64,000 nt of DNA, from positions 744,001 to 808,000 of the forward strand of contig NZ_CP089466.1 in assembly GCF_021233415.1 (NCBI RefSeq). The letters are read 5' to 3'. Under the pieces are notes generated by a model. The model had not been told where the DNA came from. It made no database searches and saw nothing but the letters and a program-made list of their open reading frames with translations. Positions within the stretch are counted from its first letter, which is position 1. Each line of letters opens with the position of its first letter. The DNA comes from Halobacterium litoreum (GTDB lineage: Archaea > Halobacteriota > Halobacteria > Halobacteriales > Halobacteriaceae). Shown one piece after another: positions 53,758 through 62,251 of the stretch. A program made the translations under genes and the position numbers.

Positions 53758-55029
53758 CTACAGTTCGACGAGGTTGCCGCCGTCGTCCCACGGCTTGCCG
53801 TCGCCGGAGCCGGTGATGGAGCCGATGCTGATGGAGTTCGCGTCGCCGTCCACCTTCGTCACGTCGAGACCGAGCGCACAGATTTCGTTGTCCGCGAGGT
53901 AACTCGACGGCACCGTGATGGTGAACTGGTCGTCGCCGGCGCTGGTCGAGTAGCCGGACCCGAGGTCGTCGAAGTCCTCCCACGACCCGCCGTTCTCCTG
54001 GCGGCTCCCGTCGGCGTACGGGACGTTCCCGTCGCTCGCGGAGGAGTACCGGAGTTGCGTGACCCAGTTGCCCGCCGAGTCGCCGAGGAAGATTTCGGCG
54101 TGGTTCGCGGTATCCGGACTGCCGTCCGGGAAGACGCCGTCAGGTACCTCCACCATGAACGACGTCGTGCTGTCGTTATGCGTGGCGTCCACGCTGAGGT
54201 CGCCCTGCGAGACCGGCAGGTCGACGACGCCGTTCCCGTCACAGCTACGCAGGCCGTCCTGCTTCCACGGGTTGTCCGGATTCCGGTTGTGGCGCTTCTG
54301 CTCGGCGTAGAAGTCCATGTCGAAGGACAGCGAGTCGCCCTGAATGACGTTCCCGACGTGCTTCGGGACCTTCCAGCAGAAGCCGAAGTAACAGACTCGG
54401 TTTCGCTTCTTCGCGCCGAGGTACTTGCCGTCCTTGAAGTGGTAGAGGGCGTCCTTCATCGAGCCCTTGTAGTAGCAGTACTCGCCGTCGCCGTCCTCGG
54501 ACATCGTGAACTCGTCCATCGACGGCCGACTGTCGGCGTCGATGAGCGCCTGCGCGTTCTGCTCTTTCTTGAAACACCCGAGCGGGAACGCGACGAACTT
54601 GGTCTTCTTCGCGAGTTCGCCCTTGTCCTTGGTGTCGTCGACTTCGTACTCGGGTTCCGTCCGGCCGTGTTCGTGGTTCTCGACGTCGCTGGTACGGAAC
54701 CAGACGTGCGCGGGGTTCCCGCTGAGGTGGACGCTGACGACGCCACAGCCCCAGTCGCCGGGCTTCACGTCGTCGAGTTCGAACATCGGGCCGGCGTCGT
54801 TGGTCGGCGGCTGTTTGTCCCACCCGCGGTCATGCTTGTTGCCGTGGTAGTAGTGCTCCCAGTCGAGTTTCAGGTCGAGCGTACCCGCGGTCATCATGTT
54901 CCCTTCCGAGGACTCCTCGTCGGAGAGGAACGCCATCGTGCCTGTGCCGCCGAGCGCGGCACCGGCGCCGATGCCGCCGAGCCCGGCGAGTACTCTGCGT
55001 CGCGACAGTTGGAATTTGTCGTCTGACAT
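53758..55029 (-). CDS. Exported TasA/CalY-like subunit candidate C, with extra C-terminal domain
   Basis: This 423-residue paralogue opens KFQLSRRRVLAGLGGIGAG, then GTGTMAFLSDEESSEGN and MTAGTLDLKLDW. The first 250 residues are the shared core, ending YAEQKRHNRNPDNPWK. The last 170 residues form an additional beta-rich domain (DLPVSQGDLSVDATHNDSTT, FTITVPSSYLADNEI, ISIGSITGSGDGKPW). Being longest and first in the minus-strand order, it could be a tip or anchor subunit, by inference. It has a strong TATA-like box about 87 bases upstream and a leader of about 60 bases. Confidence 0.78.
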   Translation of the reverse strand: MSDDKFQLSRRRVLAGLGGIGAGAALGGTGTMAFLSDEESSEGNMMTAGTLDLKLDWEHYYHGNKHDRGWDKQPPTNDAGPMFELDDVKPGDWGCGVVSVHLSGNPAHVWFRTSDVENHEHGRTEPEYEVDDTKDKGELAKKTKFVAFPLGCFKKEQNAQALIDADSRPSMDEFTMSEDGDGEYCYYKGSMKDALYHFKDGKYLGAKKRNRVCYFGFCWKVPKHVGNVIQGDSLSFDMDFYAEQKRHNRNPDNPWKQDGLRSCDGNGVVDLPVSQGDLSVDATHNDSTTSFMVEVPDGVFPDGSPDTANHAEIFLGDSAGNWVTQLRYSSASDGNVPYADGSRQENGGSWEDFDDLGSGYSTSAGDDQFTITVPSSYLADNEICALGLDVTKVDGDANSISIGSITGSGDGKPWDDGGNLVEL

Positions 55030-55109
55030 GGTTCGTGTGTGGGCTCCAGCGGGCCGCCGCCGGGTGGCGTCGGCCGCGCCGGAGTACGCTCTCTGCTTGC
55101 CGGGACACA

Positions 55110-55121
55110 CCAGTATATATG
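55110..55121 (-). promoter_or_regulatory. TATA-like box for the subunit operon
   Basis: CATATATACTGG on the minus strand predicts transcription from about 55090, giving a leader of about 60 bases before ATG 55029. It is probably the main promoter of the three-subunit unit. Confidence 0.6.
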
Positions 55122-55190
55122 AGCGAGTTGACGGTTCGATACGGTCGGCGAGAGCGCAGCGATGGTCAGCGTAGGAAGCCATACGGTCGT

Positions 55191-55250
55191 CGTTAGCCGC
55201 GTCAGGCGCTCGCTACCGTCGTTCGCGCGAACGGTTGTCGGTGGCTAACG
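55191..55250. promoter_or_regulatory. Operator-like dyad between divergent cluster promoters
   Basis: CGTTAGCC (55191-55198) and GGCTAACG (55243-55250) are inverted copies, with the perfect 14-base palindrome CGTTCGCGCGAACG (55220-55233) near the middle. A second palindrome, CCGATAATCGG, is at 55327-55337. The 449-base gap 55030-55478 otherwise holds the two divergent promoters and a short frame of 32 codons (55385-55483) ending at the regulator start. Confidence 0.45.
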
Positions 55251-55478
55251 GCGTTTTCGACGCCGATAGTGGCGTTTAGTGACCGGTTCGTAGGTGGTAA
55301 CTACAGCGCGGTCACTCGGCCGAAATCCGATAATCGGCCCATAACAAACCGGGAAGTCGGGAACTATTCGCGTGGTTGAGAACATGATATTTCGACAGCA
55401 CTCGCAGCCGAACACGGGGCCGGGCCGTCCGCGTCCGGGTTCACGCCGCGCCCGAGCCGCGGTGGAGGTGGTGGTAGC

Positions 55479-56051
55479 GTGAGCACCGCCACACCGGTCC
55501 AGCAGCCGACCGAAGGCGACCGCGCCGGCATCACGCAGGAAGCCGCGTTCGACGTGTTGAGCTGCCAGCGACGCCGGTACGTGCTCCACCACCTGCTCGG
55601 CGGGGAGCCGACCGCCGAACTGCGCGAGCTGTCCGAGCAGGTGGCCGCGTGGGAGAACGACGTCCCCGTCGAGACGGTGACCTACGACCAACGCATGCGC
55701 GTCTACACGTCCCTGCGGCAACTCCACCTCCCGAAACTCGACGGCGAGGGGCTCGTGGACTTCGACGAGAACCGCGGCACCGTCTCGCTGACCGAGGACG
55801 CCAGCGAACTGGAGTTCTACCTCGAAGTCGTGCCACACGAGGAGATTCGCTGGAGCAAGTACTACCTCGGGCTGGCGACGCTGGCGGTGGCCACTGTCGT
55901 CGCCGCCGGCGTCGGTGTCGTCCCGCTCGCCTCGATTCCGGCGTCAGCGTGGAGCATCGCCGTCGCGGGCGTCTTCTGGGTGTCGGCCGCCGTCCACACC
56001 CAACACGACGCGAACAACCGACTCGGCGCCGGCGAGGAGCCGCCGACGTGA
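55479..56051 (+). CDS. Membrane-anchored winged-helix protein (DUF7344-like)
   Basis: This 190-residue protein has a DUF7344-type winged helix (AFDVLSCQRRRYVLHHLLGG, LRELSEQVAAWENDVPVETV, YTSLRQLHLPKLDGEGLVDF) and then two hydrophobic helices (about 125-165). It is probably a regulator tethered to the membrane. The GTG start has GGAGGTG 11 bases upstream, an actual Shine-Dalgarno, unlike most genes here. Its TGA lies just before the signal peptidase start. Divergent from the subunit operon, it is the best candidate regulator of the cluster. Confidence 0.82.
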   Translation: MSTATPVQQPTEGDRAGITQEAAFDVLSCQRRRYVLHHLLGGEPTAELRELSEQVAAWENDVPVETVTYDQRMRVYTSLRQLHLPKLDGEGLVDFDENRGTVSLTEDASELEFYLEVVPHEEIRWSKYYLGLATLAVATVVAAGVGVVPLASIPASAWSIAVAGVFWVSAAVHTQHDANNRLGAGEEPPT

Positions 56052-56056
56052 CCGCC

Positions 56057-56614
56057 ATGCCGGATGTCCGCCGCGCCCTCCACGTGGTCGGTATCGTCGT
56101 GTTGGTCGCCGCCGCCGGCGTCACCGCCGTCGTCGCCGCGCCACAGGTCGTCGGCGCCGACGAGAGTTACGTCGTCGTCTCCGGGAGCATGCGCCCGACG
56201 CTTCAGGCGGGCGACGTGGTGGTCGTCTCGTCGACGGCGCCCGCGAACGTCGACAGCGGCGACGTCGTCGCGTTCGACCGCATCGCGGGCGACGGGAAGC
56301 GCACGACCCACCGGGTCGTGGAGGTGATAGAGCGCGACGGCCAGCGGTACTTCCGGACGAAGGGTGACGCGAACGAGGAGGCCGACCGCCGGCTCGTGCC
56401 CGAGGACGCGCTCATCGGCAGGATGGCGTTCTCGATTCCGTACGTCGGCTGGGCGTTCTCCTTCGCCAGCACGGACACCGGCACGCTCGCGTTCGTGGCG
56501 GTTCCGGGCGTCCTGCTGGTGGTCTCGGAGTTGTGGTCGCTCGTCGCGGCGGCCCGCGGTGGCGGGTCGGAGAGCGACGGGAGCGCGGAGCACACGGGTG
56601 AGTCCGGCAGATGA
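56057..56614 (+). CDS. Archaeal-type signal peptidase I (SipW/Sec11-like)
   Basis: This 185-residue membrane peptidase has an N-terminal helix (VVGIVVLVAAAGVTAVVAAPQ), the catalytic Ser in YVVVSGSMRPTLQAGDVVVV, the His of the ER/archaeal Ser-His type in RTTHRVVEVIER and the downstream YFRTKGDANEEADRRLVP motif with Asp. A C-terminal helix (LAFVAVPGVLLVVSELWSL) follows. This is the SipW-like peptidase expected to process the three exported subunits. GTG 56048, overlapping the previous stop as GTGA, is an alternative start. Its last bases overlap the next ATG (ATGA), so coupling is likely. Confidence 0.9.
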   Translation: MPDVRRALHVVGIVVLVAAAGVTAVVAAPQVVGADESYVVVSGSMRPTLQAGDVVVVSSTAPANVDSGDVVAFDRIAGDGKRTTHRVVEVIERDGQRYFRTKGDANEEADRRLVPEDALIGRMAFSIPYVGWAFSFASTDTGTLAFVAVPGVLLVVSELWSLVAAARGGGSESDGSAEHTGESGR

Positions 56615-57435
56615 GCGACTGGTGGCGGCTGGCCTGTGTCTCGGTGTCGCTCGCGGTGCTCGTGTGGGCGGCACTCGGCCCCGGCGGGCTCGCGTCGACG
56701 ACCGGTCTCCAGCACGACACCGAGTCCACGAACGCGTCGTTCGCGGGCGCGGACGACCTGACGGTCGAGGCGACGTCGGTCACGGTGGCGCCGGGCGCGC
56801 TCGCGTCGAACGCCTCGGGGGACGTCACCGTCTCGATGCGGGTGCCGTCGCCCGAGCGCGTGAACGAGTCGTCGCTCGCGGTGACGTTCGCCGGCGCGTC
56901 GGCGACGCTGGACGTTCCCGCGTCCGCGGTGACCTGCGACGACGAGTGTCGAATCTCGCTCTCCGAGGAGCGCGTCGCGTCTCTCGCCGACGGCACCGGA
57001 AAGCGCGAACTCGTCGTGCTGGGCTGGTGGGAGTACGACCGCCAGTTCGTCGCGCGAGCGCAGGTCACGATTCGCGGAGAGCGCGGCGCGGCACCGGCTG
57101 GCAACGGAACGACGACCGGGAACGGGACGACCAACGCGACGACGACGGCGAACGCGACAGCAACGACCACCGAAACGACGACGAACCGGACGGCGACGAC
57201 GACGGCAAACACCACGACGCAGACGACGACTGCGACGACACCCACACAGACGACTACGACAACCACAACGACCACGGCCACTGAGACGACCGAGCGCACG
57301 ACGACGGAGACTTCGACCACGACGACCACCGAATCTACGACTTCGACCAGCGCCGCGACCACGACGGCGGCGAACCGGACGGACACGACCGCTGCCAGCG
57401 TCCGCGGCCTACCGTCGCTCGCGGGGTCCGGGTAG
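56611..57435 (+). CDS. Secreted Thr-rich protein
   Basis: This 274-residue protein has an N-terminal signal-like helix (RLACVSVSLAVLVWAALGPG), an exported domain of about 130 residues with a Cys pair (VTCDDECRIS), then a region from about residue 160 to 260 made almost wholly of Thr with Ala, Asn and Glu. Many N-x-T sites (NGT, NAT, NRT) suggest glycosylation. No C-terminal membrane anchor is visible. It overlaps the signal peptidase gene by 4 bases (ATGA), tying it to the fibre cluster. A surface adhesin or fibre anchor is an inference. Confidence 0.75.
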   Translation: MSDWWRLACVSVSLAVLVWAALGPGGLASTTGLQHDTESTNASFAGADDLTVEATSVTVAPGALASNASGDVTVSMRVPSPERVNESSLAVTFAGASATLDVPASAVTCDDECRISLSEERVASLADGTGKRELVVLGWWEYDRQFVARAQVTIRGERGAAPAGNGTTTGNGTTNATTTANATATTTETTTNRTATTTANTTTQTTTATTPTQTTTTTTTTTATETTERTTTETSTTTTTESTTSTSAATTTAANRTDTTAASVRGLPSLAGSG

Positions 57436-57473
57436 CCGAAAACGCCAAGCACCTTCGCACGTTACAAGTTAGC

Positions 57474-57704
57474 ATGCAACACGAAGTGGCGCTGCGGCGC
57501 GGAGAGAACGTCCGCGTGGCCCGCCAAGACCCCGAAAAGGCGAAACTCGCGGTGTACGGCTACGACCACCACCAGCACTTCGGCGACGACGGCGTCGTCA
57601 CCGAGATTCGGGAGACCGAAGACGGAACGTGGTACGTCGTCCGGTTCGACGACTACGGCAGGGACGCCGTCGCCTACCGCGCTCACGAACTCGAAGTGGC
57701 GTGA
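57474..57704 (+). CDS. Small haloarchaeal protein of unknown function
   Basis: This 76-residue protein is beta-rich (MQHEVALRRGENVRVARQDP, GTWYVVRFDDYGRDAVAYRA) and resembles SH3-like small domains by pattern. It has a His-rich loop (YDHHQHFGDDG) that could bind metal. No family is recognised with confidence. It begins 39 bases after the Thr-rich gene. Confidence 0.72.
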   Translation: MQHEVALRRGENVRVARQDPEKAKLAVYGYDHHQHFGDDGVVTEIRETEDGTWYVVRFDDYGRDAVAYRAHELEVA

Positions 57705-57749
57705 CAGCGGGGACGAAAGCGGTATCAGGTCGCCCGACCTAGTGACTGC

Positions 57750-58745
57750 GTGGCGAAACCGTTGCGCTTCCGGCGGTCGCGGGAATCGTGGAACAGCGGC
57801 CGCGTCGCCGACCGCATCCACAAGCCGCTGGACGACAACCTCGGCGCGGCGATGACGGCGCCGTGGTTCAGTCCCCCGGACGGCTACGAGGCGCGGCGGT
57901 TCGAGGTTGAGAACGGCGACACCGCGCTGTTCGCGTGGAACGGCGACGGCGGCTGGTGGCTCGGAAACACCGAGACGCCGGAAGTGCTCTGGCGAACGAA
58001 CAAGCAGTCGTTCGCGGAGGCGCCCTACGACGTGAGCGCGTGGGCCCAACGCGAGTTCATCGCGGAACTCCACGAGGACGCGCCGTTCCTCGAACCCTAC
58101 CCATACCTGTCGTGGTTCTTCCTGCCGGTGTTCTGCTCGAAGGACGGCCGCGAGACGACTCGCGAGTTCTTCGCCGAACACGCCGGCGGCTTCCCGGACG
58201 CGTCCAGCGAGGCCGCCCTCGACTTCTACGAGTCGTTCCTGCAGACCGGCGTCTTCGACGACTACCGGCACGTGATGGCCGGCAAACTCGGCACCTCGGA
58301 GTTCCTCGACGTGGCGCGCGCGAACGGCGCGATGGGCGAGTTCAACGCGGCGTGGCTCCTCCGTGAGGCGGGCTACGACGTGACCCCGGAAATCGAGGTG
58401 TCGACCGGACACTCGCTGGACTACCGCGCGGACCGCGACGGCGAACACGGCGTGCTCGTCGAGGTCACGCGCCCCGTGCCGACGAACGACCGCGCGGCGC
58501 ACACGCCGGTCGCCGCCGTCAAAGACACCGCACAGACGAAGACCAGCGGCCAACTCGACCGGCACGGCGGCGGCGCGGTGCTGTTCGTGGACTGCTCGTC
58601 GTTCCCGGACGACGAGTGGCACCAGATTCGCGGCGAGAAGCCCGAAGTCCACCACCGGCCGGCGGTCGTGTTCCGGGTGCGCCCCGACGGCTCCGTCGAG
58701 GGGTACACGAAGGGGTCGGTTCCCCTCGACCTCCCGCAGTTGTAG
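57750..58745 (+). CDS. DUF5784 family protein (possible PD-(D/E)xK-like fold)
   Basis: This 331-residue cytoplasmic haloarchaeal protein matches DUF5784 by its opening (MAKPLRFRRSRESWNSGRVA) and LFLPVFCSKDGRETTREFF-like middle. The last third contains YDVTPEIEVSTGHSLDYRA followed by GVLVEVTRP, an E...D...E-x-T pattern reminiscent of PD-(D/E)xK nucleases. The Lys position is Arg. Starts at GTG 57750; a 6-bp inverted repeat AGGTCG/CGACCT lies about 14 bases upstream. Function unknown. Confidence 0.82.
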   Translation: MAKPLRFRRSRESWNSGRVADRIHKPLDDNLGAAMTAPWFSPPDGYEARRFEVENGDTALFAWNGDGGWWLGNTETPEVLWRTNKQSFAEAPYDVSAWAQREFIAELHEDAPFLEPYPYLSWFFLPVFCSKDGRETTREFFAEHAGGFPDASSEAALDFYESFLQTGVFDDYRHVMAGKLGTSEFLDVARANGAMGEFNAAWLLREAGYDVTPEIEVSTGHSLDYRADRDGEHGVLVEVTRPVPTNDRAAHTPVAAVKDTAQTKTSGQLDRHGGGAVLFVDCSSFPDDEWHQIRGEKPEVHHRPAVVFRVRPDGSVEGYTKGSVPLDLPQL

Positions 58746-58818
58746 GGCTGCTCGACACCGCCCACCGCCTCCCCGGTTTCCGCACCTTCTTACGCGAGGA
58801 CGCCTCACCGACTACCGA

Positions 58819-61221
58819 ATGGGCGACGACGAGTCGGAGACGGCGTGGCGCGACTTGTTCGGGTTCGACGCGCCGTACGACCAGCAGGGCGACGCCATCG
58901 AGTCTGCCATCGACGCCGGGGAGCGCGGCGGCTACCTCGCGATGGAGGGGCCGTGTGGCACCGGGAAGACGATGGCCGCGCTCACGGCGGCCGCGCACCT
59001 CGTGCGGAACGGCGACCAGTACGAGCGCGTCGTCGTCGTGACGCCGGTGAAACAGCAGTTAGAGCAGTTCGTCGCCGACCTGCGCACGATGAACGCGGGG
59101 CTGGACGACCCGCTGGACGGCGTCGCGCTCGTCGGCAAACGCGACCTCTGTCCGTACGAGCGCGAGGACTCGTTCCCGCCGGACGCGAGCGTCCACGACC
59201 GCTGCGAGGACCTGCGCGAGTCCACCGCCGGACTCGTGGAGGGCGACGGCGGCGAGTTCGACGGGCAGGACGCCCGGGAACTCGTGGAACTCCGGCCGGA
59301 GGACGCGCTCGACGACCCGTGGTGGGACCCCGCGACGGGGCGCGAACTCGCGCGCTCCGCCCGCGCTGACGCCGACCACTCGCTCTCGCAGGCCCCGCTC
59401 GCGACCGCGGGTGCAGACTCTCCCTACGTCCCCCACCAGCCGACGGCCCCCGACGATATGGCGGAGGGCGACCCGTCGCTGTTCTGCCCCTTCGAGGCGG
59501 ACTGGTTCGGACGCGACAAGGGGTCGCCCGTCGGGTTCGACGCGGGCCGCCACAACGTCGTGACGAGCGAGGACGTGCTGCCGTCGAGCGTGGAGTACGG
59601 GACGTGCCCGCACCGCGTCCAGCAGGTGATGCTCGACCACGCGGACGTGGTCATCGGGAACTACAACCACCTCTTCGACCCGAAGACCCGCGGCCTCACC
59701 GAACACCTGCTCGACGACCGGACGTTCGTCGTGGTCGACGAGGCCCACCGCCTCGAAGAGCGCGTCCGCGACCTGCTCTCGGACCGCGTCGGCCGGCACA
59801 CGCTCGCCCGCGCCCGAAACGACCTGCGGACGCTCCTCACGGAGGCCAAGCAAAGCGAGTCGAACCGCCAGCAGGTCGCCGACCACCTGCGGAGCTACGA
59901 CCTCTCGATGGACGCCGTCGAGGCCACCGTCGACTTCTTCGGCGACGTGCTGGACTGGCTGGACGACCGGGTGGCCGAGTACCTCGCGAACGAGGGGTTC
60001 GACCCGAACGGCGCGCGCGGCCTGCCGGAGCGCGACCACGAGATTCCCCTGCGGGACCCGGAGACGGACGAACCCGACGACCTGACGCGGTGGGCCGAAC
60101 AGAACGGCTACACTGGCGACGTGTGGCGCTCGCTGGCGGCCGTCGGCACCGCCGTCGAGGCGATTCTGGAGGACGACGGCGACCGGTCGGCGGTCTGTGG
60201 CGCGGTCGGCATCACGCTCCAGCGGTGGTGGGAGCGCGACCACGCGACGTACTTCCGGGAGATAGAGTTGGAGCACGCGCCCAAGGACTCCGGGCGGGCG
60301 GGCGCGGCGTGGGCGGAGGCGTACACGCCGGCGCTCGTGACGTTCAACTGCATGCCGGCGCGCGCGCTCCGCGAGACGTTCGCGGAACTCGGCGGCGGCG
60401 TGCTGATGAGCGCGACTCTCGAACCGCTCGACGTGTTCCGCGAGGTGACGGGCTTAGACCGCCTCGAAGCGGGCGCGGGCGACGCGGAGGCCCGGCCCGT
60501 CGTGGAGCGTCGGTACGACCTCCGGTTCCCCGAGGAGAACCGCGCGAGTTTCCTCGTGGACGCGACGCCGTTCACCGCGCGAAATCGCGGGGAGCCCACG
60601 AGCGAGAACGCGAACCGCACCCGCGAGCAGTACCGCTACGTCCTCCGCACCATCGCGCGCTCGCCGGGGAACGTCCTCGTCTGCATGCCGAACTACCGGG
60701 AGGCCGCGTGGGCCGCCGACTACCTCGGCGGCGTCGTGGAGAAAGACGTGCTCGTGGACGAGTCGTCGTCGAACGAGGCGACCGACGACCTGAAGGCGGA
60801 GTTCTTCCGGGGCGACGGGAAGGTGCTCGTGACGAGCACGCGGGGCACGCTCACCGAGGGCGTGGACTACGACGGGGAGAAACTCGCGGCGTGCGCGGTG
60901 GTCGGCGTCCCGCTCGTCAACGTCGGGTCGCCGAGAGTGCGCGCCGTCCGCCGGGCGTACGCCGACGCGTTCGGCGAGGACAACGCCTTCGAGTACGCGC
61001 TCACGGTGCCGGCGGTGCGGCGCGCGCGGCAGGCCCTCGGGCGCGTGATTCGCGGCCCCGATGAGGTCGGCGTGCGCGCGCTCGTCGGCCGGCGGTACGT
61101 CGAGGGCGCGCGCCACTCCGTCCACGAGTATCTCGGCCCGGGCGAACGCGAGGAGTTCACGCGCATGACCCCGGAGTTCCTCGGCGACCAACTCGAGTTG
61201 TTCTGGTCAGACCGGGACTGA
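58819..61221 (+). CDS. XPD/Rad3-type DNA helicase
   Basis: This 800-residue superfamily 2 iron-sulfur helicase has Walker A in EGPCGTGKTMAALTAAAHLV, DEAH box in FVVVDEAHRLEERV, and the C-terminal motifs VLVTSTRGTLTEGVDYDG and RRARQALGRVIRGPDEVG. Four candidate cluster Cys are present: RDLCPYE, HDRCEDL, SLFCPFE and GTCPHRV. It should unwind DNA 5' to 3' in repair. Length is normal. Its stop overlaps the convergent oxidoreductase by 15 bases. Confidence 0.94.
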   Translation: MGDDESETAWRDLFGFDAPYDQQGDAIESAIDAGERGGYLAMEGPCGTGKTMAALTAAAHLVRNGDQYERVVVVTPVKQQLEQFVADLRTMNAGLDDPLDGVALVGKRDLCPYEREDSFPPDASVHDRCEDLRESTAGLVEGDGGEFDGQDARELVELRPEDALDDPWWDPATGRELARSARADADHSLSQAPLATAGADSPYVPHQPTAPDDMAEGDPSLFCPFEADWFGRDKGSPVGFDAGRHNVVTSEDVLPSSVEYGTCPHRVQQVMLDHADVVIGNYNHLFDPKTRGLTEHLLDDRTFVVVDEAHRLEERVRDLLSDRVGRHTLARARNDLRTLLTEAKQSESNRQQVADHLRSYDLSMDAVEATVDFFGDVLDWLDDRVAEYLANEGFDPNGARGLPERDHEIPLRDPETDEPDDLTRWAEQNGYTGDVWRSLAAVGTAVEAILEDDGDRSAVCGAVGITLQRWWERDHATYFREIELEHAPKDSGRAGAAWAEAYTPALVTFNCMPARALRETFAELGGGVLMSATLEPLDVFREVTGLDRLEAGAGDAEARPVVERRYDLRFPEENRASFLVDATPFTARNRGEPTSENANRTREQYRYVLRTIARSPGNVLVCMPNYREAAWAADYLGGVVEKDVLVDESSSNEATDDLKAEFFRGDGKVLVTSTRGTLTEGVDYDGEKLAACAVVGVPLVNVGSPRVRAVRRAYADAFGEDNAFEYALTVPAVRRARQALGRVIRGPDEVGVRALVGRRYVEGARHSVHEYLGPGEREEFTRMTPEFLGDQLELFWSDRD

Positions 61222-62175
61222 GCCGTCGGTGCGCGCGGCATCGTACAGCGCGTCGATGGCGCGCATGTTCGCGACGGCTTCCTCGCCGTCGGTGCGCGGC
61301 GACTCGCCGGACGCGACGCAGTCCGCGAAGTGCTCGACCTCCAGTCGGTAGGCGTCGGTGGGGTCGAACGTCTCCTCGACGGTCTTCTCGCCGGTCCCCC
61401 ACCGGAGGACCGTCTCGCCGTCGCCGGGGTTGTACGCGCGCTCGGCCTCCAGCCAGCCGTCGGTCCCCTCGACGCGGTAGGTCTGGTGGTTCCGGGTCTC
61501 GAAACTCGCTTCGACCGTAGCCGTCGCGCCGTCCGCGAACTCCAGCGTTCCCGCGATGTCGGTGTCCACGCCGCTGTTCCGGGCGTCGTTCACGCTCGCG
61601 TCGGCGGCGACCGGTTCGCCGAGGAACTGGCGGGCCGCGCTGACGGCGTAACAGCCCACGTCCATCAGCGCGCCGCCGGCGAGACTCGGGTCGAGGCGCA
61701 CGTCGTCGCGGCCGCGCGGGAGCGGGAAGTTGAACGCCGCGTGGACGTGGCGCAGGTCCCCGAGGTGATTTTCGGCGACGTCGATTGCGCGCTCGGTTCG
61801 CGGGTGGTAGCGGTACATGAACGCCGACATCAGCGTCACGCCGGCGTTCCGGCAGTGCTGGACGACCTCGACGGCCTCGTCGGCGTCGGACGCGAGTGGC
61901 TTCTCGCAGAGCACGTCGAGGCCGGCGTCCGCGGCGCGACACGTCCACTCGGCGTGGAGCGCGTTCGGGAGCGGATTGTACACCGCGTCCACGTCGGCGT
62001 CGAGGAGTTCGTCGTAACTCCCGTAGGACTCCGGGATGTCGTGTCGGTCGGCGAACGCGGCGGCGTCGTCCGCGCTCCGTGACGCGACGGCGCGGACCTC
62101 GTGGTCCGAGTCGCGGATGGCGGGGACGACGGCGGCGTCGGCGATGTGGGCCGTCGAGATGATGCCGAATTGCAC
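61207..62175 (-). CDS. Gfo/Idh/MocA family oxidoreductase
   Basis: This 322-residue NAD(P)-dependent dehydrogenase has the Rossmann start MQFGIISTAHIADAAVVPAI, the EKP motif in LCEKPLASDADEA, and the substrate domain with GGALMDVGCYAVSAARQFLG, where the usual His is in a different position. It resembles sugar dehydrogenases such as D-xylose 1-dehydrogenase; substrate not fixed. Convergent with the XPD gene, sharing 15 bases. Confidence 0.92.
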   Translation of the reverse strand: MQFGIISTAHIADAAVVPAIRDSDHEVRAVASRSADDAAAFADRHDIPESYGSYDELLDADVDAVYNPLPNALHAEWTCRAADAGLDVLCEKPLASDADEAVEVVQHCRNAGVTLMSAFMYRYHPRTERAIDVAENHLGDLRHVHAAFNFPLPRGRDDVRLDPSLAGGALMDVGCYAVSAARQFLGEPVAADASVNDARNSGVDTDIAGTLEFADGATATVEASFETRNHQTYRVEGTDGWLEAERAYNPGDGETVLRWGTGEKTVEETFDPTDAYRLEVEHFADCVASGESPRTDGEEAVANMRAIDALYDAARTDGSVPV

Positions 62176-62251
62176 GTTGGGAGCGGAGATTGCCAGTCAC
62201 CTAACTGTTTGGACCGCAGGCCTCAAGACCCGCCGCCGTCTCCGTGACAGT

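Noticed and set aside
57100-57380. Repeat array or CRISPR-like periodicity
   Set aside because: The repetition is ACG/ACC codons for Thr in a coding frame, with no regular repeat-spacer structure.
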